Positions 1 through 7,125 of a DNA stretch of 14,645 nucleotides are shown in pieces (position 1 is the stretch's first letter; each line of letters begins with the position of its first letter). The notes beneath the pieces are model-generated. The model was not told the DNA's origin. It saw only the letters and a list, made by a program, of their open reading frames with translations, and did no database searches. Where the stretch lies: the NCBI GenBank assembly GCA_903920415.1, contig CAIXMD010000232.1, positions 1 through 14,645 of the forward strand. The letters are read 5' to 3'. The translations under genes were made by a program, and so were the position numbers. The stretch comes from an uncultured Desulfomonile sp. (GTDB lineage Bacteria; Desulfobacterota; Desulfomonilia; Desulfomonilales; Desulfomonilaceae).

Positions 1-1
1 C

Positions 2-1945
2 GGGAAACCCCTTTTCCAACAGGTTAACATCAGCGTTCACCGCGGAGAACGAATTGGGATCGTCGGCCCCAACGGTGCAGGGAAATCAACGATCCTTGGA
101 ATGATGGAAGGGGTCATCTCTCCTGACGAAGGAGAAGTATCCATTGAAAAGAAAATAAGGATGGGGATTCTCCACCAGGAGCTTATACGTGGCAACGACG
201 GTCCAATTCTGGAGGAGGTTATGAACGTTTCCGATGAACTCCGAGAGATCAGAGACAGTCTTACTCGTTTAGAAAGCGAGATGGAGCTTCTGTCGGAAAA
301 CAGCGCCGACACGGAATCCTTGGTTGAGGAACACGGTCGGCTACAGCACGAGTTCGAGCGGTACCAAGGCTACACGCTTGAAGCGAGAGCATTAAAAGTT
401 CTCCAGGGACTCGGATTCACCTCAGCGGATGCTCGTCGACGGTGGAGCGAATTCTCAGGTGGATGGAGGATGCGAGTAGCTTTGTCTAAAATCCTTCTGG
501 CAGAACCCGATGTTCTACTCCTGGACGAGCCGACTAATCACCTGGATCTTGAGAGCCTTCTATGGGTCGAAGAATATTTGACCGGTTTCAAGGGCGCACT
601 TGTATTGGTTTCGCACGACAGGGCGTTTCTGAACCGACTCATTCACCGGCTCGTAGAAGTGGACAGAGGTAAGGTGACCCTTTATACAGGCAATTACGAC
701 GACTACGAGAGAAACCGCCAGATGCAGGAAGACGTCCTTCTGGCTTCATACAAGAACCAGCAGGAAAAAATCAAGCGGATCCAGAAATTCATAAATCAGA
801 ATAGAGTAAAGGCGAGGACTGCCAGCCGGGCCCAAAGCCGGATAAAAATGTTGGAGAAGATTGAGCTAGTTCAGCCACCGCAGCGGCCCAAGACTTTGAA
901 ATTCAAGTTTCCACAGCCAACTCCATCTGGACGAAGGGTAATTGAGATAACAGATCTGATCAAACGTTTCGACCACTTAACAGTTTACAACCGGTTCAAC
1001 TTCGTTGTTGAACGCGGTGACCGCATCGGTCTGGTTGGACCTAATGGAGCCGGCAAATCTACCCTCATGAAGATAATGGCCGGCATCCTGCCTCATGAGG
1101 GGGGAACAGTTGCTTACGGCCACATGGTCAAGCCGGGCTATTTTGCACAGCACCAGTCCGAAAGCCTGAACTCGGACTTGTCGGTACTCGAGGAATCCCA
1201 CTCTGTTTCACTTGGTATTACTGAACAAGAAGTTCGCAACCTATTAGGCGCGTTCCTCTTCTCCGGAGATGATGTTTACAAGAAGGTCAAAGTGTTGAGC
1301 GGCGGTGAAAAGAGCCGTTTGGCCCTGACCAAGATCCTCCTCAACCCACCGAATTTCCTCCTCATGGATGAACCTACAAACCATTTGGACATACCATCCT
1401 GCGAGATATTGGAAGACGGCTTAAAAAAATTCGAGGGGACACTGGTTCTTATTACCCACGACCGTCGTCTCATGAACGAGATATGCACGGGGATACTAGA
1501 GATCGACGGAGGAAATCCGGATTATTATCTCGGCAATTACGACGATTATTGGCAAAAAAAAACACAACTGGAGTCTGAACAAGGAGAAGCCTCTACGGTT
1601 GAGATGAAGCCACCTGCTCCAGACATTACCGACTCTGCGGGGAAAGAATCCAGAAAAGAGCGCAAGCGGAGGGAGGCCCAGACGAGGTTAGCTCTCTTTA
1701 AGCAACAGACACCCATAAGGGAAGAGATTCAAAGGCTTGAAAAACAGATCGAGGTCAAGGAATCAAGGAGAAAGGAACTAGAAACCCTGCTGTCTGACCC
1801 GTCGATTTGCACGCAGCGGGATCTCGTCGTGCCCCTTTTGGCAGAGGAGCCCATTCTTGCCGGAGATATCAAGAAATTGGAAGCACGATGGGAAGATCTA
1901 CAGGAACACCTGGAAGCCATGGAGAACAGCCTTCTCGCCGGTTAG
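2..1945 (+). CDS. ABC-F family ATPase, YheS-like (5' end cut by window)
   Basis: Soluble twin-ATPase protein of the ABC-F family. These proteins have no membrane domain, bind the ribosome E site and act on translation or antibiotic protection. The frame is open from base 2 through the first Walker A motif, so the first ATG at 101 is not the start and only a short N-terminal piece is missing. Visible motifs: Walker A GPNGAGKST (65-91), signature FSGGWRMRV (452-478), Walker B LLLDEPTNHLD (515-547), a charged helical linker (about 690-880), second Walker A (1037-1063), second signature LSGGEKS (1295-1315) and second Walker B LLMDEPTNHLD (1358-1390). A charged coiled-coil tail follows (about 1630-1935). 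The FSGGWRMR signature and the tail beginning SRKERKRREA resemble E. coli YheS more than Uup or EttA. This comparison is from memory, so the subfamily is moderately sure and the family certain. It is convergent with the next gene; the 70-bp gap holds no clear terminator. Confidence 0.95.
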   Translation, partial: GKPLFQQVNISVHRGERIGIVGPNGAGKSTILGMMEGVISPDEGEVSIEKKIRMGILHQELIRGNDGPILEEVMNVSDELREIRDSLTRLESEMELLSENSADTESLVEEHGRLQHEFERYQGYTLEARALKVLQGLGFTSADARRRWSEFSGGWRMRVALSKILLAEPDVLLLDEPTNHLDLESLLWVEEYLTGFKGALVLVSHDRAFLNRLIHRLVEVDRGKVTLYTGNYDDYERNRQMQEDVLLASYKNQQEKIKRIQKFINQNRVKARTASRAQSRIKMLEKIELVQPPQRPKTLKFKFPQPTPSGRRVIEITDLIKRFDHLTVYNRFNFVVERGDRIGLVGPNGAGKSTLMKIMAGILPHEGGTVAYGHMVKPGYFAQHQSESLNSDLSVLEESHSVSLGITEQEVRNLLGAFLFSGDDVYKKVKVLSGGEKSRLALTKILLNPPNFLLMDEPTNHLDIPSCEILEDGLKKFEGTLVLITHDRRLMNEICTGILEIDGGNPDYYLGNYDDYWQKKTQLESEQGEASTVEMKPPAPDITDSAGKESRKERKRREAQTRLALFKQQTPIREEIQRLEKQIEVKESRRKELETLLSDPSICTQRDLVVPLLAEEPILAGDIKKLEARWEDLQEHLEAMENSLLAG

Positions 1946-2015
1946 GCTTTATCTGGCTTGAACCAGTGCGATTATTAAGGCCGACGGATAGTACGTAGAG
2001 CTATGGTGCGACAAT

Positions 2016-2972
2016 TCAGACACTTGATTTTTCAGACGCGAAATGCTCTCGGGCAAATGAAACTCGTGTCTTTAGATCATCTAAATTACCATGTTCCTCC
2101 TCAACCACTTCAAGTCGTGACAACAGTCCTGAAGCATTGGCGATCTGGATATTGAGTCCTGGCCTGACATTAAGTTCTAGGACGAGCGGACCTTTCTCAG
2201 CGTCCAGGACTATGTCCACACCTAGATATCCTAGCCCGGTAATTTCGTAGCATCGCGCAGCAATTTCCAATAGTTGCTGCCAATTGGGGATCTTGACTCC
2301 GGCAATCTTAGTTCCCGTATCGGGGTGTTCTTCTATTATTTGGTTTCTCCACACGGCTGCCAGCGTTTTGCCTGTGGCCATATCAATCCCTGCACCAATG
2401 GCTCCCTGATGGAGATTGGCTTTACCGTTAGAATTATGAGTCGGTAAACGTACCATGGACATCACTGGAACACCTAAAAAAACAATTATTCTAATATCGG
2501 GCACACCCCGGTAGCTGATGGATTCGAATATCGGATCAAATTGTACACAATACTCTATAACGGCTTTGTCCGTCTGCCCACCGAGACTGTACAACCCAGC
2601 GAGAATATTGAAAACATGATAACCTATTTCATCCATGGCTATGATTTCGCCGCCATGTTCACGAAACTTTCCGTTCAATAGGCCTGAGACGACAAGAATG
2701 CCTGCTCCTCCGCTTCCGTGAGCCGGTTTGATTACAAAGTCCGAATATGCTTTGAGAAGTTGCGGCATCCCCTTGACCTGACCTTCCATCTCGATGACTC
2801 CATAAAGATCCGGAACAGCTATCCCATGACGTATGGCGAGTTCTTTCGTCCGCAACTTATCGTCGACGAGCGGGTACAGACGACGGGGATTGTATCTGAA
2901 GATATATTGGGCATTCCGTCTGTTGATACCGAGGATCCCACGCGTCCTGAGTCTGTTGGGAGTTACCAGCAT
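2016..2972 (-). CDS. RimK-related ATP-grasp ligase (alpha-L-glutamate ligase-like)
   Basis: ATP-grasp enzyme of the alpha-L-glutamate ligase-related family. Such enzymes activate a carboxylate as acyl phosphate and couple it to an amine; the true substrate of this branch is unknown. In the 318-aa protein I see an N-terminal segment rich in Arg (RGILGINRRN, residues 11-20) typical of this branch and the ATP-binding stretch FVIKPAHGSGGAGI (79-92, Lys82). Also present are PDIRIIVFLG (158-167), NLHQGAIGAGID (186-197), and the metal-binding end GVDIVLD (251-257) and LELNVRPG (265-272, E266 and N268). All expected catalytic positions look intact. No signal peptide, so cytoplasmic. I chose the ATG at 2972 because AAAAGGG lies 7 nt before it; a TTG at 2993 would add 7 residues but overlaps the preceding gene. 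The start is 4 nt after the stop of the 7TM gene, so the two are surely co-transcribed and probably translationally coupled. Confidence 0.9.
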   Translation of the reverse strand: MLVTPNRLRTRGILGINRRNAQYIFRYNPRRLYPLVDDKLRTKELAIRHGIAVPDLYGVIEMEGQVKGMPQLLKAYSDFVIKPAHGSGGAGILVVSGLLNGKFREHGGEIIAMDEIGYHVFNILAGLYSLGGQTDKAVIEYCVQFDPIFESISYRGVPDIRIIVFLGVPVMSMVRLPTHNSNGKANLHQGAIGAGIDMATGKTLAAVWRNQIIEEHPDTGTKIAGVKIPNWQQLLEIAARCYEITGLGYLGVDIVLDAEKGPLVLELNVRPGLNIQIANASGLLSRLEVVEEEHGNLDDLKTRVSFAREHFASEKSSV

Positions 2973-2976
2973 TGAG

Positions 2977-4512
2977 CTACCCTTTTGCCACAACTCTAAA
3001 CCTGTGGAGATCCATCAGGCGGTAGCCGGAATAGCGTCCCAAGATCAGTGTTGATGCCAATAAGACGAGGAGCAATTCCGGAAACACGAAGATGAGATGC
3101 TCAACTATTTTGATGTTCATAACGAGAAACGCGGCAATGGCCGTCAACAGGCTCCCCAATCCGGAAGTAAGAGCTTCTCCAGGCCCCCGCTCCTCCCACA
3201 CTATCGACATTCTCTCAATGGTCATTGTCAAAATCACCATTGGGAACAATGCGACCGACAAACCCCGGTGCATACCTAGACTATGAGTAAAAACACTCAG
3301 TGCAACCATCAACAACACAACCACCGTCAATATGGCGGTCAGCCTCGGCACAAGAAGCAACTTCAGGCGCTCCAGCCAGAAGCGTATTGTCAGACCCATA
3401 GCGACCACAATACTGAAGAGAATGATTCCGGTACCTAGGCCGGTCTCTCGGAATGAGAGACCGATAAGAACCGGCATGAAGGTCCCGAAGGTCTTGATCC
3501 CGATTATATTCCTGAATATTGCCAATAAAAAGGCACCTACAGGAATCATGAGCAGCACTCGGTAAACAGCCTGTGTACTCACCGGAAGGCTGAACAGCGA
3601 AAATTTAAGCAATAGCGGCTTGGAAACTGAACCGGTTTCTTGTGCTGCAATGATTCCTTCTTCCAATCTTGGGCTAATGGCGACCCGCACACGTAGCTTA
3701 TCTCCTCCCTCCAATGCAACTGGATTTTGCTTTCCTCTCCACCAGCCTAGCCAATCACCAGGAACGGAGGGGCGACCGCTCATCGGATTAAATGAAAGCC
3801 ATTTCTTGTTGTGATAAACCTCAAGCCAATGAATCAGAGGTATATTTTTGGAGAAATCAAACTTCTCTTCATGCAGCCGAATCCCATGTACAGATCTCGC
3901 AACTATTCCTGCCTGAGCCAGCAATCTTACAGCCATTTCGACCTTCTTTTCAGTCTTGGGCTGATCCCCAAGAAGAACCTTCACAGGCGGCCTGGGCGGC
4001 TCTTCGTTAAGCCACTTTATGAGCTCTGACACCATGCTGACAGTGTCGGCGGATTTGGCTCTGACTTCCTGCAAGAGAGATGTAGCTGCTTCGAGGGATA
4101 AGCCTTGGAAGGCAGGTTCTGAAGGTTTCGGTGGCTCTTCTTCAGGTGTAAGCACGGCGATCCGCACGGTCCGGACCGTAGCCTGATAGTAAAGGTTCTG
4201 CTTGCCTGTGGCTTTGCGGATTGACCATGTTGCCCGTCTGTTTCTGTCCTCCGTCGACACCAGAATGCCATAACCGCTGGAGATGAAAGATTCTCCGGTG
4301 ATGGCAAACCGGGCAGTGCTCATGGGAACAATAATCGATACTTTCGCCGGCTCTTCTTTCGCCTCGAAACTGATGTGAGTTTCGACATTCCACACTCTGA
4401 CACTGGTATCGGGTCGTATTGGGAAAGCAAGGAAATAGGCCTTGTAAGCGAACAGCCCTAAACCTATAATAGTGAGAAGTGATGCCAGACCCCAAACATA
4501 CAGTTTATTCAA
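2977..4512 (-). CDS. Inactive transglutaminase-like protein fused to seven membrane helices
   Basis: Membrane protein of the family described as inactive transglutaminase fused to 7 transmembrane helices. Layout of 511 aa: one N-terminal helix (about 7-29), a large non-cytoplasmic domain (about 35-310), then roughly seven helices (about 315-491) and a basic tail. The transglutaminase-like core is about 140-270: the conserved AGIVARSVHG strand (201-210) and HWLEVYHNKKW (228-238) are present. His228 is kept, the usual Asp is Asn242, and the whole protein contains no cysteine, so the Cys-His-Asp triad cannot exist. A binding or sensing role is inferred. The start is a TTG with GGGAGTGAG upstream; no in-frame ATG gives a better choice, so the start is moderately sure. 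It is first in a two-gene operon with the ATP-grasp ligase and has a consensus-like promoter upstream (4621-4649). Confidence 0.9.
   Translation of the reverse strand: MNKLYVWGLASLLTIIGLGLFAYKAYFLAFPIRPDTSVRVWNVETHISFEAKEEPAKVSIIVPMSTARFAITGESFISSGYGILVSTEDRNRRATWSIRKATGKQNLYYQATVRTVRIAVLTPEEEPPKPSEPAFQGLSLEAATSLLQEVRAKSADTVSMVSELIKWLNEEPPRPPVKVLLGDQPKTEKKVEMAVRLLAQAGIVARSVHGIRLHEEKFDFSKNIPLIHWLEVYHNKKWLSFNPMSGRPSVPGDWLGWWRGKQNPVALEGGDKLRVRVAISPRLEEGIIAAQETGSVSKPLLLKFSLFSLPVSTQAVYRVLLMIPVGAFLLAIFRNIIGIKTFGTFMPVLIGLSFRETGLGTGIILFSIVVAMGLTIRFWLERLKLLLVPRLTAILTVVVLLMVALSVFTHSLGMHRGLSVALFPMVILTMTIERMSIVWEERGPGEALTSGLGSLLTAIAAFLVMNIKIVEHLIFVFPELLLVLLASTLILGRYSGYRLMDLHRFRVVAKG
2980..2986 (-). promoter_or_regulatory. 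Ribosome binding site deciding the ATP-grasp start
   Basis: On the minus strand AAAAGGG ends 7 nt before the ATG at 2972 and runs into the TAG stop of the upstream membrane-protein gene. This supports the ATG over the TTG at 2993 and points to termination-coupled re-initiation between the two genes. Confidence 0.65.
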
Positions 4513-4620
4513 AAAATACTCACTCCCGCCCAGTTCGGGGATCTGCCAAAAATAAAGCTTAACCTAATAATATTCTTTATTAAATTACTCAAAACTGTAC
4601 TCTTAAATAAGAATTGCACT

Positions 4621-4649
4621 CTTATATACCTGGCCATGTTGTATGTCAA
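4621..4649 (-). promoter_or_regulatory. Sigma70-type promoter for the 7TM / ATP-grasp operon
   Basis: On the minus strand a perfect TTGACA (4644-4649) is followed after 17 nt by TATAAG (4621-4626). Transcription would begin near 4614, giving an AT-rich leader of about 100 nt before the TTG start at 4512. Both box quality and spacing are good. No transcription data, so this is a sequence prediction. Confidence 0.65.
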
Positions 4650-4681
4650 CGGTCCTGCCTCAGGGCCAGGGAGAGACCGTT
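4648..4681. repeat. Inverted repeat between the divergent promoters (operator candidate)
   Basis: AACGGTC at 4648-4654 is matched by its exact reverse complement GACCGTT at 4675-4681, with 20 bases between the arms. The left arm overlaps two bases of the minus-strand -35 box, and the right arm ends 5 bases before the plus-strand -35 box. The position between two back-to-back promoters suggests a shared regulator site; a chance 7-bp repeat remains possible. Confidence 0.4.
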
Positions 4682-4686
4682 TAGTT

Positions 4687-4715
4687 TTGCGGAAAAAATC
4701 GTCATGTGTTATAAT
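4687..4715 (+). promoter_or_regulatory. Extended -10 promoter for the retropepsin-like gene
   Basis: A consensus TATAAT (4710-4715) is preceded by TGT, which gives an extended -10 element, and by TTGCGG (4687-4692) at 17-nt spacing. Transcription would start near 4722, with a leader of about 68 nt to the ATG at 4790. The -35 box is weak but the extended -10 compensates. Confidence 0.65.
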
Positions 4716-4789
4716 TATTAATATTCTGGCTGGTCCCAGCGCGAATAAGTGCAGCATGGTCTGTATAAAGGAGAGAGGGCATAAGCGTT

Positions 4790-5344
4790 ATGGAAACAGT
4801 CTCTTCAAACTCAGAGAGGCGCCTCATAACATTTTTTCTCTTATCCCTCATTGTAATGATCTCAATTGAATCCAATGCACCAGGAGAGAGCAAGGGCAAT
4901 CTGGTGGTCGGATGGGTTGAGAAAGTTTCCATTCACCCTGGAGACATTTTTATATCGGCAAAACTGGACACAGGTGCAGTGACTTGTTCCTTGCATGCCG
5001 CTGACGTCACTGAGTTCCAACGTGATGGACAGAACTGGGTAAAGCTAAGAATATCGGATTGCCAAGGCACAGAAAAAATAATTGAATGTCCAGCCGTGGG
5101 CGCTAGAAGAATCAAGCGTCATTTCGGGCGATTTCAGAAGCGTCTCGTCGTCAGTCTTGGGATATGCCTCGGAAGTGTGTTCAAAGAAGTGGACGTCAAT
5201 TTAGTCGACCGGACTGGGTTTGAATATCCGATGCTCATAGGACGAAATTTCATGGAAGGAGACTTGTTAGTTAATCCTTCCGTAAAGTACACCGTTGAAC
5301 CAGCCTGCTCTCCAAGGGTGCAAGATCAGCAACTCATCCACTAA
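4790..5344 (+). CDS. Exported RimB-type retropepsin-like aspartic protease
   Basis: Protein of the family long labelled ATP-dependent zinc protease / RimB and now understood as a retropepsin fold. It is 184 aa, with a signal sequence at about residues 10-30 (hydrophobic FFLLSLIVMI, then SNA-PG as a likely cleavage point). The mature part starts with VVGWVEKVSI, and the active-site loop is AKLDTGAVTCSLHA (57-70, Asp60). The second hallmark MLIGRNFMEGDLLV is near residues 147-160. One DTG per chain means the active form should be a dimer, as for other retropepsins. RimB-type proteases are associated with RimK-like ligases, and here the ligase and its membrane partner lie divergently upstream; opposing roles on the same bond are inferred. 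The signal sequence places it outside the cytoplasm, unlike the ligase. The start ATG follows an AAAGGAGAGAGGG stretch. Confidence 0.88.
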   Translation: METVSSNSERRLITFFLLSLIVMISIESNAPGESKGNLVVGWVEKVSIHPGDIFISAKLDTGAVTCSLHAADVTEFQRDGQNWVKLRISDCQGTEKIIECPAVGARRIKRHFGRFQKRLVVSLGICLGSVFKEVDVNLVDRTGFEYPMLIGRNFMEGDLLVNPSVKYTVEPACSPRVQDQQLIH

Positions 5345-5471
5345 TACAGCTTCACCATAAAATTGGTAACTAAGCAAAACGCGCGGTTTGCACGCGGAGC
5401 GAAATCAGGTCTTGGCGTTCGTAGAGGAGAATCAACGCCTCATCTTGCATTATTTTCTTTGGACAATGGGC

Positions 5472-5487
5472 GATCCGCCGGCGGATC
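5472..5487. repeat. Perfect 16-bp palindrome at the end of the TPR gene
   Basis: GATCCGCC followed by GGCGGATC is a perfect palindrome overlapping the TGA stop (5486-5488) of the minus-strand TPR gene. A second GGCGGA at 5504-5509 could pair with the same TCCGCC, giving an alternative longer-loop hairpin. It lies in the 141-bp gap between two convergent genes and could help transcription end on both strands, but there is no T tract. Nothing else notable is seen between 5345 and 5471. Confidence 0.45.
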
Positions 5488-6832
5488 AACGGGTGCGCCG
5501 TCTGGCGGACAGCTTGATGAGTCTCTTAAAGTCCGACGTGCTTTTGAGTTGCCGCAATGCCTTATCCGTCATCGCTCTTTTCACTACAGCTTCCCCCCCG
5601 GCCTTTACTGCTAGGTCAAGGATGTCCAGGGCCTGTTTTGCTCGACCGGTCATTGCATAAACAACTGCTGCATTGTAGTGAAGCCATTCCGGTTCAAAGG
5701 GTTCAGCGTGGGTGAGAGCTTTACGATAGTATTTCAAAGCCTTTTCGTAATTCCCCATTTCGACATTTAGATAGACGAGCCGGCTTATAGTGTACGGCAT
5801 AAGACGGGCATTACGCTGAAGAATTTTATTTATTTCCAGAGTCTTACGTCTGTTTCCCAGGACCCACTGAGCTACGGCCAGATCCGCAAGTGCAAACTGG
5901 TCATCCGGATCCTTTTTCAGTCCCTTGTAATAGTATTTCACCGCATGCCTGGGTTTACGTTTCTTGTAGAGAAAGTAATGACCAAGATGAAAATCTACTT
6001 GGGGATCGTCTGGGGCATTCTCAAAAGCTTTTCGGAACAGTTTCAGAGCATCTTCTTCGCGTTCCAACTCCAGGTAGAGATGTCCCAGTTCCGTAAGAAA
6101 CTGGCTATCCACAGGGTTGATCTCCACGGCCTTTCTAAGGTATTGGAGTGCGCGCCGATAATCAGACTCATCAAAGTAGATCAGGCCTATGTTAAAGTAT
6201 GGATCTCCATTGGTCCGGTCCAGGCTAATGGACTCCAGAAAATCTTCTTTAGCCTGATCAGTCTTGGACATTTTCCAGCTAATGAGTCCTCGGTTGTTGA
6301 ATAGATAGGCGGTTCCACTTCCGCTCACGCGAATAGCAACATCTATGAGTTCTCTTGCCTCGTCGAGGCAATCCTCATCGTATTTGAGGAGAGCCCGGTC
6401 ATTGAGGGTTCGGACGAGACGTTCCCTTTCCCATTCTTTTGCGCGGCTGTAGACCAGTCTCCCGGACCTTAGCCCAACCAGTTCAGATTCATCTACAATG
6501 AGTGAGTAATCGTTGACCTCCATCAGGTCATCATATGTACAAACCTCAACGGCAAAGACAGGTCGTCTACCATCCAACTCGAGAAAACTCAGGTAATGAC
6601 AAATCTTCCTCTGGTCCCATTCGCCTATTTCCCAGATTTCATCAGGATGCTCCAGGGTGAAATCCACCCAAGACAAAAAATTCGTCTTCCCCAGTCTTAA
6701 ATTTCCGGCAACAATTTCAGGAATGGCTTCTAGGATGGCCGTTTCCTCCGGAAAAACAGGTAAGAAAGTTTTTGGGACAGCTACAGTTTGGTCTTCCGGA
6801 GAAAAAAACTGTTCTAAATCTCTTGTCGCCAT
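5486..6832 (-). CDS. TPR protein with an N-terminal HPDEIW domain
   Basis: Cytoplasmic 448-aa protein with no signal peptide. Residues about 1-130 form a separate domain containing HPDEIWEIGEW (62-72) and alternating beta-like segments (PVFAVEVCTY, YSLIVDESEL, GRLVYSR). The rest (about 135-440) is a run of tetratricopeptide repeats; clear ones include YLFNNRGLISWKMSKTDQA, DPYFNIGLIYFDESDYRRA, FLTELGHLYLELEREEDA, VDFHLGHYFLYKKRKPRHA and LHYNAAVVYAMTGRAKQA. TPR arrays bind proteins, so an adaptor role is likely; the partner is unknown. I chose the ATG at 6832 because AGAGG lies 6 nt upstream (6839-6843); the ATG at 6886 would add 18 residues but has no clear ribosome binding site. The N-terminal domain faintly recalls the PBECR2-type nuclease-like fold by its HPDEIW motif; that is a guess. 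A predicted promoter lies at 7029-7057. Confidence 0.85.
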   Translation of the reverse strand: MATRDLEQFFSPEDQTVAVPKTFLPVFPEETAILEAIPEIVAGNLRLGKTNFLSWVDFTLEHPDEIWEIGEWDQRKICHYLSFLELDGRRPVFAVEVCTYDDLMEVNDYSLIVDESELVGLRSGRLVYSRAKEWERERLVRTLNDRALLKYDEDCLDEARELIDVAIRVSGSGTAYLFNNRGLISWKMSKTDQAKEDFLESISLDRTNGDPYFNIGLIYFDESDYRRALQYLRKAVEINPVDSQFLTELGHLYLELEREEDALKLFRKAFENAPDDPQVDFHLGHYFLYKKRKPRHAVKYYYKGLKKDPDDQFALADLAVAQWVLGNRRKTLEINKILQRNARLMPYTISRLVYLNVEMGNYEKALKYYRKALTHAEPFEPEWLHYNAAVVYAMTGRAKQALDILDLAVKAGGEAVVKRAMTDKALRQLKSTSDFKRLIKLSARRRTR

Positions 6833-7028
6833 CCAAAACCTCTGTCGATGAAATTGTGTCTTCGGCCGCTTCGTACCTGCCCTCATTCAGGCCGTTTCCG
6901 ACGCGTCGCGCAAGTAGTCCTTGCGTTGGCCCAAGGTATTCTTGACCATCATAACAATAATACGGCCTGGGCAAGAACTTGTTGTTGGGCTTTAGAGGGG
7001 CCCCGGTTCACATAATTGTTCATGCAAA

Positions 7029-7057
7029 AAAATATCATGAAGGCGGTCTGAGGTCAA
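7029..7057 (-). promoter_or_regulatory. Sigma70-type promoter for the TPR gene
   Basis: On the minus strand TTGACC (7052-7057) and TATTTT (7029-7034) are separated by 17 nt. Transcription from near 7022 would leave a leader of about 190 nt to the ATG at 6832. It sits in the 293-bp stretch between rsmE and the TPR start, where no other gene is convincing. Short palindromes CGACGCGTCG (6899-6908) and GGGGCCCC (in about 6996-7005) also occur there without an obvious role. Confidence 0.45.
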
Positions 7058-7125
7058 TCACTTGAAACATCCGAAAATCCGGCCTATCCCTTCGCCGTCG
7101 AATAACAGGTTTCATCTGGTTCCCC

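Noticed and set aside
1946..2015. Possible terminator between the ABC-F and ATP-grasp genes (CTGG / CCAG)
   Set aside because: Only four paired bases with no T tract on either strand.
3092..4307. Several open frames of 60-117 codons on both strands inside the 7TM gene
   Set aside because: They overlap a clearly coding gene in other frames, have no recognisable motifs and no supporting ribosome binding sites.
6717..6974. Minus-strand open frame upstream of and overlapping the TPR start, with a protein-like beginning (RPYYCYDGQEYLGPTQG)
   Set aside because: It starts only with TTG, has no ribosome binding site, and half of it overlaps the TPR gene, whose own start at 6832 has a good site. It may be a chance frame or a relic of an upstream extension; a homology search with its first 40 residues would decide.
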